From Sulfurirhabdus autotrophica (GTDB lineage Bacteria; Pseudomonadota; Gammaproteobacteria; Burkholderiales; SMCO01), in the NCBI RefSeq assembly GCF_004346685.1, contig NZ_SMCO01000001.1, positions 248,001-312,000 of the forward strand: a stretch of 64,000 bases of DNA. Reading direction: 5' to 3'. A program made the position numbers and the translations under genes. A model generated the notes under the pieces. It was given only the letters and a program-made list of their open reading frames with translations, searched no databases and was not told where the DNA came from. Shown piece after piece: positions 56,479 to 64,000 of the stretch; the stretch's first letter is position 1, and the number at the start of each line of letters is the position of its first letter.

Positions 56479-56882
56479 TGCTGACACGACTATTAGGAAT
56501 TCTGTTGCTCACATTTTCCCTTGGGGCATGTTCCGAACCGCCTTATACCAGCATCGACAATGCGCAATTGAAAACGTTGATCGCGCAGGGAATTCCTTTA
56601 TATGACATCCGCCGCCCAGAAGAATGGATGCAAACAAACGTAGTGGAAGGCAGCCATAAACTCACTTACGTTGACGCAAGCGGCAGGATGAATCCAGCGT
56701 TTCTGGGTCGATTTACAGCAGAAGTGAACAAAAACGATCCGGTTATATTGATCTGCCGTACCGGTAGCCGCACCCGATCACTGGCACATGAACTGACTGA
56801 TATGGGGTATACCAAAATTTACAACGTTCGCAACGGCATTACTAACTGGATCAGTGAAGGCAATCCAGTCGTCAAAAACTAA
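56478..56882 (+). CDS. Rhodanese-domain lipoprotein
   Basis: 134 residues. Lipobox LGAC (Cys18) and a rhodanese domain with YDIRRPEEWMQTNVVEGS and active-site CRTGSRTRSLAHEL (Cys93). ATG 56478 overlaps the TerC stop as TGATG and has AAGGAG eight bases upstream; the TTG at 56475 is a less likely start. Likely a periplasmic sulfur-transfer protein. Confidence 0.85.
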   Translation: MLTRLLGILLLTFSLGACSEPPYTSIDNAQLKTLIAQGIPLYDIRRPEEWMQTNVVEGSHKLTYVDASGRMNPAFLGRFTAEVNKNDPVILICRTGSRTRSLAHELTDMGYTKIYNVRNGITNWISEGNPVVKN

Positions 56883-57002
56883 AGGCCGGATTTACCATGT
56901 TTAGCGCGACCAAGCCATTCAGCTAAACACATACAAGACACCATGCTAATCCAAATACTTGATGAGGTGCTTGTCACCACTTTACTTTAAGGCAACTGCA
57001 CC

Positions 57003-57590
57003 ATGCGCATATTTTCTTCATTTTACAGCCGTGCAATGAAATGGTCTCGGCATCCACGCGCCCCGTGGTATCTTGGGACATTAAGCTTCGCAGAATCATC
57101 TTTCTTTCCCGTACCGCCAGATGTCATGCTCGCTCCAATGAGCCTCGCCAATCCTTCAAAGGCCTGGCGCTTCGCATTGCTCACTACGCTGGCATCCGTG
57201 GCAGGCGGCCTATTAGGTTACACCATCGGCTTTTTTGCCTTCGACGCCATAGAACCATGGCTACGCGAATCTCATTACTGGGAACGGTATCAGTCGGCAG
57301 TAGACTGGTTTACCCAGTGGGGTTTCTGGGCAATCTTCATCGCTGGTTTTTCGCCCATACCCTACAAAGTGTTCACTATTGCAGCCGGTGCCCTGTCGAT
57401 GGCATTACTGCCCTTTACACTGGCCTCACTGATAGGGCGCGGAGCACGCTTTTTTCTGGTTGCCGGACTGATGGCATGGGGAGGAAAAAGTATGGAGGAA
57501 AAGTTACACCTCTATGTAGACCGTCTGGGCTGGGCGACTGTCGCGCTGGTAGTCATCGGCGTAATCGGCTACAAATGGGCAGGTGTGTAA
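57003..57590 (+). CDS. DedA/YqaA-family membrane protein
   Basis: 195 residues, DedA (SNARE-associated) superfamily. ESSFFPVPPDVMLAPMSLA and FIAGFSPIPYKVFTIAAGA are the conserved re-entrant motifs. These proteins are linked to membrane lipid flipping and cell envelope integrity. 120 bases after the rhodanese gene. Confidence 0.88.
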   Translation: MRIFSSFYSRAMKWSRHPRAPWYLGTLSFAESSFFPVPPDVMLAPMSLANPSKAWRFALLTTLASVAGGLLGYTIGFFAFDAIEPWLRESHYWERYQSAVDWFTQWGFWAIFIAGFSPIPYKVFTIAAGALSMALLPFTLASLIGRGARFFLVAGLMAWGGKSMEEKLHLYVDRLGWATVALVVIGVIGYKWAGV

Positions 57591-57670
57591 TTGCAAAATG
57601 GGCATAATGCCTGCCCTCGGTAACAACGTATTACTAAGTTTTACAAGTAGTTTGAATGACTTTTTATATG

Positions 57671-57802
57671 AACCGCAGAGGCGCTGAGGTGCGGAGAAAT
57701 GCAAAGCTTTGTAAAAGCGTTAACAAAGTCGCCATGTAACAATTCATCACAGATTGTATGTTACAAGTCACATCAACTCCGCGCCTCAGCGCCTCTGCGG
57801 TT
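57671..57802. repeat. Long inverted repeat of a dispersed type
   Basis: Arms at 57671-57696 and 57777-57802 match at 25 of 26 positions (inverted), with an 80-base loop. The arm contains CCGCAGAGGCGCTGAGG, similar to a repeat scattered in many proteobacterial and cyanobacterial genomes. Could act as a terminator for the DedA gene. Confidence 0.7.
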
Positions 57803-57873
57803 AAAAACCCATTTCTTATATTACAAAAACCCCAAAATTTGCAAAATTTGTCAATCCAACTGAATTTTCTAAG

Positions 57874-58020
57874 TAGTTCCCATCCAGAAACGCTACATCC
57901 CCCTCTCCCCTTGTGGGAGAGGGTTGGGGAGAGGGGTTGAATTTCAAGGGGTTATCACCCTTTCCCTAGCCCTCTCACATCAAGGGGGAGAGAAAAACAG
58001 ATGTTTCCAGATGGGAACTA
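57874..58020. repeat. MITE-like element with terminal inverted repeats
   Basis: 18-bp terminal arms (57874-57891 and 58003-58020, 16 of 18 matching) enclose a folded C/T- and G/A-rich core with CCCTCTCCCC/GGGAGAGGG type hairpins. No coding sequence. The core resembles a repeat common between proteobacterial genes. Confidence 0.6.
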
Positions 58021-58038
58021 GTTAATTAGTCAAAAAAC

Positions 58039-58911
58039 TTACTTTAACTCTTCCACTTTAAGCAATATCCGGCGCTGATCCTGCCCGGTTTCATTGGTAG
58101 AATAAGCAATGCCAGATTCGTTTACAGAACGTTCCTGATTAATTCCGCCAATTTCCATCCATTCCCCAATCCGGCCAGAAACCTCAGTCTGGGCTTGTTG
58201 AATGTTGATGCGCCCCCGGCTGTCTACCGTATTATTCTGAGGAGAAATTTCCAGCGTCACTCGATTCCCCTGAATTCTCGGCCTCACATAAAACCCACTG
58301 GTCACATCCCGGTAAGAAGTACCCTGTATTACGGTAACAGTCTGCCCGTTTCTCACCACAGTTCTTTCCGGTACAGGCACGGAAGTACCCATACGAATAA
58401 AAGCTTGTCCTCCTTCAAGCACTTGCAACTGCTGGGTGTTTGCAGAATCTTCCTGCCTTTGTGAGCTATATACGCGGGCACGGGCAACATCACCACCGCG
58501 CCCTACTTCAATAGACCCGCCATCCCTGCTTCTGGTGCTTCCCACCACAACCCTGGCATTGTCACCCACACCCAAACGCCCTGAAACCTCGGCTTCCTTA
58601 CCTTCTATATCACGCTGCGTACTCTGCTTCACCGTGATCAGCAGCTTTCGCTGAACTGTATCAATCTGATTCAGAATTTCCTTTATTTGGCTCAGATTGG
58701 CAGGCGTAGCGCGGATAATCAGTTGATTATTCATCCCATTAATTGCTCCCTGCTTTTCAACAAATGGCTGAAGAATCGGCAACACCTGATCCACAGTTCT
58801 GTGTTTTAGAGGAATAATTTCAAGCACAGTTTGGTCAGCGTAGCTTAATGAAACAGGGGAAAATAATGTCAAAAACAGAAATGGCCATAAGCATGATTTT
58901 ATAAGCCTCAC
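58039..58911 (-). CDS. Secretin N-domain-like exported protein
   Basis: 290 residues. A signal peptide (to about residue 25), then a secretin short (NolW-like) domain: LEIIPLKHRTVDQVLPILQPFV and NQLIIRATPANLSQIKEILNQID. The rest (ARVRVY..., YRDVTSGFYVRPRIQGNRVTLEI in part) resembles part of a secretin beta-domain but no pore-forming C-terminus is seen. Perhaps an accessory to a secretion or pilus system; none is nearby. Confidence 0.75.
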   Translation of the reverse strand: MRLIKSCLWPFLFLTLFSPVSLSYADQTVLEIIPLKHRTVDQVLPILQPFVEKQGAINGMNNQLIIRATPANLSQIKEILNQIDTVQRKLLITVKQSTQRDIEGKEAEVSGRLGVGDNARVVVGSTRSRDGGSIEVGRGGDVARARVYSSQRQEDSANTQQLQVLEGGQAFIRMGTSVPVPERTVVRNGQTVTVIQGTSYRDVTSGFYVRPRIQGNRVTLEISPQNNTVDSRGRINIQQAQTEVSGRIGEWMEIGGINQERSVNESGIAYSTNETGQDQRRILLKVEELK

Positions 58912-59427
58912 GGAAATACTCCATTCAAAATTGCTGATAGGTGAATATAGTAAACTGAATATTAACAGACAGAAAATAATATTTTAGAAGTGCACTATTA
59001 ACTTGATTGGGGTAAAACTGGGTTGTTTATACGCTTAGAAATATCGCAAACTGATTTGATAAGATTCACAATCAGAATGCATCCCAAAATTATGCAATTC
59101 AAGACAAAGCCATATGCAGATAGCCTGAGATAATCAAAAGCCCTAAACAAGCATTTAATATATTTTATGCCTTTAGGCTATATTGTACGTTATAGTTGTT
59201 CCGCAAAGTTGCGACAACATCCAGTATGCCTCGTGCACGGATATACATACCTTGCATTTAAATGCAGGACTGACGAAAAAGGGGTTTTATATAGGTCGTG
59301 TAATTGATACATACCCATTGATTTTACGTGGAAAATTCTGATGAAATATGTTTAATACGTCACTATGATGTATTACTTTCCGTCTTTTAGGACGGCTACT
59401 TAACGTTAGGAATTCGGAGGAATTACC
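58912..59427. other. Intergenic region with a 14-bp palindrome
   Basis: 516 AT-rich bases with no supported gene. TGCATTTAAATGCA (59253-59266) is a perfect palindrome, a candidate operator. A hairpin CCGTC/GACGG lies near 59380-59396, and a GTTAGGA at 59406-59412 resembles one attC box but has no partner. Confidence 0.35.
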
Positions 59428-59757
59428 GTGGCCATGATCAAGTGCAAGGAATGTGGGGGCGAAGTCAGCTCGAAAGCTGATGCTTGCCCCAAATGCGGTG
59501 TTCGATTGAAAGCCAAGCCATCTGGCTGCATTGTCGGCTTCTTCAAGCTTATCGGCGGGATTGTTGGCACAATTATCGGCCTGATGGTTGCTATTTCATT
59601 CCTCTCAGGCGGCGACAAACGCGATCCACTTCAAGAGCTTGAAAGCAGGTGTCGAGCACTGTCCGATTCATATTCCATCGAATCTGAAAAGCCGACCGTC
59701 TATTCAAGTTGTGTGTCTTCGGGCAAGGCAGCACTGAAGTCTCGCGGTGTGAATTAG
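59428..59757 (+). CDS. Zinc-ribbon membrane protein
   Basis: 109 residues. An N-terminal zinc ribbon with CKECGGE and CPKCG (Cys pairs about 6-9 and 20-23), a single transmembrane helix (about 35-60) and a small C-terminal domain with two cysteines (SRCRALSD, YSSCVSS). GTG 59428 has GGAGG seven bases upstream. Function unknown; paired with the next gene. Confidence 0.75.
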   Translation: MAMIKCKECGGEVSSKADACPKCGVRLKAKPSGCIVGFFKLIGGIVGTIIGLMVAISFLSGGDKRDPLQELESRCRALSDSYSIESEKPTVYSSCVSSGKAALKSRGVN

Positions 59758-59805
59758 CCGCGACTATCAAAACATATAATTAACCTTAACAGGAAGGACT
59801 CGATC

Positions 59806-60216
59806 ATGAACAAGAACCACATTGGACAACTGGCGCTGGCACTTGTGCTCATGGCTTCGCACATAGTTGCCCATGCCGGTGTTTGTGAATACGCAGACAC
59901 GACCTACGCGAAAATCTCTACTGGCTTAGCCGGTGCCGGAGTTGCAACAGGCATCGGTCTAAATGTCGCTGGAGTAACTGCGCTCGCACACAGTTCAGGT
60001 GCCGCAATTGCAGCTACCGCTTCCAGCGGCTACTTGGCGGGAACATTGGGCACCGTCGGAACTGTAGTCGGTTTTGTTACCGCCCCTGCCACCCTCGTGG
60101 TTGGCGGAGTCGCAGTAGTGGCGGCAGGTGGAACAATTGCTTATTGCCACTACACGAAAGACGAAAGACCAGGAGTGCCTGCGCGTCCTGCTTCTGCGCA
60201 TGGCAAAGCAAAATAA
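59806..60216 (+). CDS. Small exported hydrophobic Gly/Ala-rich protein
   Basis: 136 residues. A signal peptide (to about residue 23), then long Gly/Ala/Val-rich hydrophobic stretches (about 40-65 and 73-117), ending in a basic Pro-rich tail. The layout suggests a hairpin inserting into a membrane. AGGAAGGA precedes ATG 59806. No family recognised. Forty-eight bases after the zinc-ribbon gene, so likely one operon. Confidence 0.65.
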   Translation: MNKNHIGQLALALVLMASHIVAHAGVCEYADTTYAKISTGLAGAGVATGIGLNVAGVTALAHSSGAAIAATASSGYLAGTLGTVGTVVGFVTAPATLVVGGVAVVAAGGTIAYCHYTKDERPGVPARPASAHGKAK

Positions 60217-60848
60217 ATGCAGTGCTGCTCGCTCAACCACGTGCAGTCGCCGTCTCGCCAGCACCGCCTTTTGAGGCAACATCTAGTCGTCACGCCATTC
60301 CTAACCCTTATGAGGCCCCACTGTGTCAAGAGGCAAAGAATTGCCTTTGACTTGACGCGAAGCGTTTAGTCTAAGTATTCACGTCACTCCAGACGAATGA
60401 ACATGCGCTGACTTGATTTCAACAGCTGGCGCGAAACATGTCCTGCACCAAACACCTATCGGGGCTCTACAGCATCGATGTTGCACGACACCATTACAGA
60501 CAGTTGGTCTGTGCCCCAGAAATAATATCGTGCCCTTGTACCGGCTCATTCATCGCATCGGGTTGAGATCTTGCGATCTTTCCAGTTATAGCCGAGCTCG
60601 GGTAAGGGGCAGTACACGCACAACACCTTCCATACCGTGTTATGAGAGGAACGAAGCGGTCCGTCAATCACGGCAGCGGGCTGCCAGGATGCTGTCCATT
60701 GACCATTGGGCGTTCTTTGACGCAGCATGTCATGGGCTATAGGCGGGCTGATCCCTGTGGCGAGTTAGACGTCGAACTGGACCGCTTCCTCCTTAATCTG
60801 CAAAAAACTTGTCTCTGTCGAATACGTGGTGGCTAGAATGGGATTTTT
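60217..60848. other. Gene-poor region, probably degenerate
   Basis: 632 bases with only short, unsupported frames on both strands. A hairpin near 60325-60351 (AGGCAA/TTGCCT core) may end the upstream operon. No tRNA, repeat or known IS was recognised. Confidence 0.4.
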
Positions 60849-61039
60849 GTGTGCAAACCGTTGGTTGGGCTGTTGGCTGGTGTGCTTGTCGCACACTAAC
60901 ATTAGGTCGCTTCCCGGCAGAGAAGATTACGCAAGTGGATGATGACGCCCCATTTCAGGCCTTCATCGTTGAAATCATTGGTTTGGCGCTTATTGCACTT
61001 ACCATTTACCAACTTTCCGAAAGTTGGCCTAGAATGTGA
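60849..61039 (+). pseudogene. Small membrane protein gene, probably frameshifted
   Basis: In one frame VCKPLVGLLAGVLVAH (from GTG 60849) looks like a membrane anchor and stops at about 60897; in another frame TLGRFPAEKITQVDDDAPFQ, then AFIVEIIGLALIALTIYQLS, continues to the stop at 61039. Together they read as one small membrane protein broken by a single-base change near 60895-60900. Family unknown. Confidence 0.4.
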
Positions 61040-61132
61040 GAAGCACGCCCTTTAAAATACAGCACAGCCGTGATTTGACCTGAATAGTTGGCCTGCAACC
61101 CAGTTCTTGATACTTTCCCAACAGGAGTTTCA

Positions 61133-61954
61133 ATGATTAACAAAACATCTGAAACGCTTTCACCTGTTTTATATCTTCCCCATGGTGGGGGTCCCCTGCC
61201 CTTGCTTGGCGATGAAAGACATGCGGAGTTGGTGAATTTTCTGAAGGAAATTGCAACCAGAATTAGCGAACCTTCAGCGATTTTGGTGATCAGTGCTCAC
61301 TGGGAAGCAGAGCAGCCGACGATAACGAGTGGCAGCCATCCAGAGCTAATCTATGATTACTTTGGATTTCCTGCGGAATCTTATGAAATACAATATCCTG
61401 CTCCAGGTAACCCGCCACTGGCTCACGAAGTACTTGAACTGATACAACGCAGCGGTGTATCAGCAATACTTGATGATCGGCGTGGTTTTGACCATGGATT
61501 GTTTGTGCCACTTAAGCTGATGTATCCGAATGCGAATATTCCTTGCATCCAGCTATCATTACTGAATCATTTAGACCCATTGCAACATATTGCAATGGGA
61601 AAATCTTTGGCTGCTTTACGTAAAAATAATGTGCTGATTATTGGGTCAGGTATGTCGTTCCATAATATGCGGGCATTTTTTTCATCGGACACCAACAGTA
61701 ACAAAGAAAGCGAATTATTTAATGACTGGCTGATCGAAACCTGCGCAAGTCAGACGATTCCAACTGAAGAACGTGAGCAGAGACTGATTGAGTGGGAAAA
61801 GGCACCGTCTGCAAGATTTTGTCACTCTAGAGAAGAGCATCTTTTGCCTTTACATGTTTGCTTTGGCATCGCATGCGCTGAAACACCCATAGCCGAAGTG
61901 GTATTCAATCAGGGAGTCATGGGGAAAAGAGTAGCGGGCTTGCTGTGGAAATAG
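61133..61954 (+). CDS. DODA-type extradiol dioxygenase (YgiD-like)
   Basis: 273 residues of the LigB/DODA family, single-domain ring-cleaving dioxygenases with a divalent metal. Metal ligands are visible in YLPHGGGPLPL (His), VISAHWEA (His) and REEHLLPLHVCFG (His), with RRGFDHGLFVPLKLMYP. The true substrate is unknown; the E. coli homologue YgiD cleaves DOPA. ATG 61133 with CAGGAG upstream is preferred over ATG-like starts at 61088. Confidence 0.88.
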   Translation: MINKTSETLSPVLYLPHGGGPLPLLGDERHAELVNFLKEIATRISEPSAILVISAHWEAEQPTITSGSHPELIYDYFGFPAESYEIQYPAPGNPPLAHEVLELIQRSGVSAILDDRRGFDHGLFVPLKLMYPNANIPCIQLSLLNHLDPLQHIAMGKSLAALRKNNVLIIGSGMSFHNMRAFFSSDTNSNKESELFNDWLIETCASQTIPTEEREQRLIEWEKAPSARFCHSREEHLLPLHVCFGIACAETPIAEVVFNQGVMGKRVAGLLWK

Positions 61955-62019
61955 CTTTGTGGAATACCTCTATGCAAACCTATCTAATGAGGCACAGGTA
62001 TATCCGGATTGCTCGTTCA

Positions 62020-62041
62020 GGTTAGGCTTCCCAGCCTAACA
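62020..62041 (+). terminator. Small hairpin after the dioxygenase gene
   Basis: GTTAGGCT and AGCCTAAC flank TCCC. No T run, so weak as a terminator. Confidence 0.35.
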
Positions 62042-62128
62042 TTCGACAATATTTTCGCTACAATAAAGAAAACAGGACTTTGTTTACGTTGGGCTACACA
62101 AACTGGAAACGAGGAAAGGTATCAACCT

Positions 62129-62743
62129 ATGTTCTGCTCAAATTGTGGCGCGAAGATTTCTGGCAAATTCTGTTCGGAATGTGGTGAACCTGTCACCGTT
62201 CTTGATACTCCCGAATCGCAGCCCACCGATTGGACTCAGGAATTTAACTATGAAAAGCTGGTTAGCCTACCGAAAGTAAAGGAAATGATAGCTAAACATT
62301 CATCTATGTCCAAAAAAACCGTATCTGGAGAGGAGTTTTTAGCCATAGCCGATAAAATCATACCGCTACCGATTTCCCTGGAAAAACTGACCTCCGTTGC
62401 TCAACCGATCTCAGCAAGACTTGGCATTAAGACTGGAAAAGAACGTTCTCAAAATCTGACTATTCCCATTGGTACGGCAATTGTTTCGGCCCTCTGCTCT
62501 TTGGCTCGCCATGGCCAGGTTTTGCAGCAGGTTCACCAGTTTGAAGATGGATGTCTACTTGAATCAACCTTACCCTCAGACATGTGGTCTTTCGCTGGTA
62601 CGCTCTATGTAACATTGCGAAAGACACAATCAGGTACACGCATGGATTGCGCGACTCATATTGAAGGTCAGTTCTTTGACTGGGGAAAAAGCAACCGCTG
62701 TATAGATGAACTCTTCGCTGACATCCAATCTACCCCCGCATGA
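62129..62743 (+). CDS. Zinc-ribbon protein of unknown function
   Basis: 204 residues. MFCSNCGAKISGKFCSECGE gives a CxxC-x9-CxxC zinc ribbon at the N-terminus. The rest is soluble, with a globular segment of strands (GSQVLQQV-type HGQVLQQVHQFEDGCLLESTLP; TLYVTLRKTQSGTRMDCATH). GAGGAAAGG precedes ATG 62129. The frame opens upstream at 62009 but that part is not protein-like. Role unknown. Confidence 0.75.
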   Translation: MFCSNCGAKISGKFCSECGEPVTVLDTPESQPTDWTQEFNYEKLVSLPKVKEMIAKHSSMSKKTVSGEEFLAIADKIIPLPISLEKLTSVAQPISARLGIKTGKERSQNLTIPIGTAIVSALCSLARHGQVLQQVHQFEDGCLLESTLPSDMWSFAGTLYVTLRKTQSGTRMDCATHIEGQFFDWGKSNRCIDELFADIQSTPA

Positions 62744-62850
62744 AGAAAATACTTTCCCTACAAGTGATACTGAGCGGTCAGTGACATTAGTAACACTTTA
62801 GCCCAGAAAAGTATTCACACTATGTGAGTTTTATTTTGCAATATTGATCT

Positions 62851-63330
62851 TCAATTTTCATTTCTTTCAAGTATAACTGTCACTTCATCCTCTATTGCAT
62901 TAACCAGCGCCGGAATTGCCTCACGTACTGTGTCACTCATACCCATTGCTGGATCAGCCGATACTATTTCCATTCCCCATAACACAACATTCGCAGGTGC
63001 CTCCCCCAACGCTTGAGCTAATTTTAAAGCCTCTGCCAAGCCGAATCCATGGGTTGAAGTTTGATTTTGAAACGCCTGGTGAATTGCATTACCTTCCAAG
63101 CGATACAAGGTTCCGGGAGTTGCCTCCGTTATAATGGCATCTATCAATATAACTATTTCTGCCCCATGCATTAACCTGATCAGGTTTGCGCCTGGTCGAT
63201 CATGCATTGAAACGGATAAGTTATTCAGGTCTAAATTTTGCTGTAATACCTTAGCGACTAACCACCCTACTTCATCATCGCCTAACGGTGACCCAATACC
63301 CAAAATTCGGATAGGTGCAGCGACTTTCAT
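62851..63330 (-). CDS. [NiFe]-hydrogenase maturation protease
   Basis: 159 residues of the HyaD/HybD/HoxW endopeptidase family, which removes the C-terminal peptide of the large subunit after nickel insertion. GIGSPLGDDEVGWLV (first acidic nickel ligand), LIDAI (second) and STHGFGLAEALKLAQAL (His) are all present. Its start overlaps the large-subunit stop by four bases, tying it to that substrate. Confidence 0.92.
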   Translation of the reverse strand: MKVAAPIRILGIGSPLGDDEVGWLVAKVLQQNLDLNNLSVSMHDRPGANLIRLMHGAEIVILIDAIITEATPGTLYRLEGNAIHQAFQNQTSTHGFGLAEALKLAQALGEAPANVVLWGMEIVSADPAMGMSDTVREAIPALVNAIEDEVTVILERNEN

Positions 63331-64000
63331 TCCCGCTCAACGCGCAAATCAAGAAAATGCGTGGCACAAGAAATGCAGGGATCATAGTTACGAATGACAG
63401 TTTCTGCACGGTGGCGAATGATGTCGTCCGGCTGATCAAAACCAAGCTGTTCTATACTGAGCTTCAAATCTTCTTCTATGCGCGCCTGATTTTGACTGGT
63501 GGGAGGGACTATCCGAGCATTTACTACTTGTCCGCGACCATCCATTTCATATTTATGCCACAAAATGCCTCTGGGTGCCTCGGTGCACCCGTAACCTGTC
63601 CCTGCTTTTGGCTGCGATTCACTATATGAACTGTTTGGTAATTCATAGGCTTCCAGTAACCGAATGGCTTCAACAAACGCATAATGAATTTCAATCGCTC
63701 GCGCCACCAAACTGTGATACACATTTTGAGATGGCCAGGTAATACCCGTGGATTCAGCATTTTTGCGAACACTGGCTGGTAACTTGTCCCAATTCAGATT
63801 TAGCCTCGCCAGTGGGCCAACCAGATAAGGTTTTCCGTTGTGTAAGCAATGCAATGCGGTTGAATAAGGTACTTGATGTTCGATAAATTCATTTTCAAAA
63901 TCAGAAATAGCGATATCCATACCACGGCTGGAAACCAGTCGGCCTTCGTTCATGGGATATTCGTCTGGATGGCTAAGGCTAACGCACTCAAAATCCTGCT
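63327..64000 (-). CDS. [NiFe]-hydrogenase large subunit, C-terminal part
   Basis: The frame runs off the right edge; about 224 residues are visible, starting within DFECVSLSHPDEYP. The C-terminal nickel motif DPCISCATH is complete and is followed by FLDLRVERE, the peptide removed by the maturation protease. No signal or membrane features appear. GTGYGCTEAPRGILWHKYEM is typical of group 3 (cytoplasmic, NAD(P)-linked) hydrogenases; the subgroup (3b, 3c or 3d) cannot be fixed without the N-terminal part. Confidence 0.92.
   Translation of the reverse strand, partial: QDFECVSLSHPDEYPMNEGRLVSSRGMDIAISDFENEFIEHQVPYSTALHCLHNGKPYLVGPLARLNLNWDKLPASVRKNAESTGITWPSQNVYHSLVARAIEIHYAFVEAIRLLEAYELPNSSYSESQPKAGTGYGCTEAPRGILWHKYEMDGRGQVVNARIVPPTSQNQARIEEDLKLSIEQLGFDQPDDIIRHRAETVIRNYDPCISCATHFLDLRVERE

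Noticed and set aside
62033-62092. GCCTAAC ... GTTGGGC resembling attC boxes 60 bases apart
   Set aside because: The box order is right, but there is no convincing inner stem and no cassette gene structure; kept only as a weak resemblance.
1-64000. CRISPR array, tRNA or rRNA gene
   Set aside because: No regularly spaced repeats and no recognisable RNA-gene sequence seen by eye; a tRNAscan or CRISPR-detection run would be decisive.

Overview
The window reads as chromosomal DNA of moderate GC content from a Gram-negative, respiratory betaproteobacterium, most likely in or near Nitrosomonadales. The grounds are a sucrose synthase of the bacterial type known from Nitrosomonas, a CbbQ/CbbO pair normally tied to RuBisCO, c-type cytochromes, an SHP/diheme cytochrome operon and a cytoplasmic-type [NiFe]-hydrogenase. 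The taxonomic placement is inference; no rRNA or tRNA gene was recognised.

Layout. 0-9.4 kb is accessory and partly decayed. It holds a left-edge gene that runs straight into an integron attC-like site, a truncated IS1182-type transposase, an MscS channel, a wrecked ZntB/CorA gene, a rhodanese, a truncated globin, a flavin reductase-like protein, a lipoprotein, a SulP transporter and a frameshifted MscS gene. 9.4-15 kb is a leftward sucrose operon (fructokinase, sucrose-phosphate synthase/phosphatase, sucrose synthase) joined by start/stop overlaps; the synthase carries a frameshift. 15.4-20 kb is a leftward copper-handling operon (CzcI-like peptide, Met/His-rich peptide, TolC lipoprotein, multicopper oxidase, DUF411, CusF-like). 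20-25 kb has a DUF389 membrane protein, a secreted metallo-beta-lactamase-fold enzyme, an IS200-like element with a nonsense codon and an NhaP antiporter.

25.1-28.8 kb is a cytochrome b/SHP/diheme cytochrome c/response regulator/histidine kinase operon with a response-regulator-like direct repeat in its promoter. 29.3-31.8 kb encodes a MASE3-PAS-GGDEF-EAL protein. 32.1-35.1 kb is an ECF sigma/anti-sigma pair divergent from a Tat-exported metallophosphoesterase and a CuA-like cupredoxin. The two divergent promoters share the same two-part motif with identical spacing. 35.2-41.6 kb holds an aldo/keto reductase, a histone-deacetylase-fold enzyme and the cbbQ-cbbO set with a small helical partner. 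41.6-49.8 kb holds housekeeping and envelope genes: LemA/TPM, tsaB-rimI-udg, a DinG-type helicase, DUF2238 and an alpha/beta hydrolase. A second GGDEF-EAL protein follows.

52-57.6 kb is an NhaR-like regulator divergent from a run of membrane and envelope-stress genes (Bax-inhibitor family, YqhA, HtpX, YkvA, TerC, rhodanese lipoprotein, DedA-like). 57.6-58 kb contains two inverted-repeat elements. 58-62.8 kb is mixed accessory DNA: a secretin-N-like protein, zinc-ribbon proteins, a hydrophobic exported protein, a broken membrane gene and a DODA-type dioxygenase. The right edge carries a hydrogenase maturation protease and the C-terminal part of a [NiFe]-hydrogenase large subunit.

The most notable signals are the shared ECF promoter motif with its metallophosphoesterase/cupredoxin operon, the attC-like site at the left edge, the tandem operator before the SHP operon, and the number of single-base frameshifts. 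The frameshifts may be real decay or assembly error.
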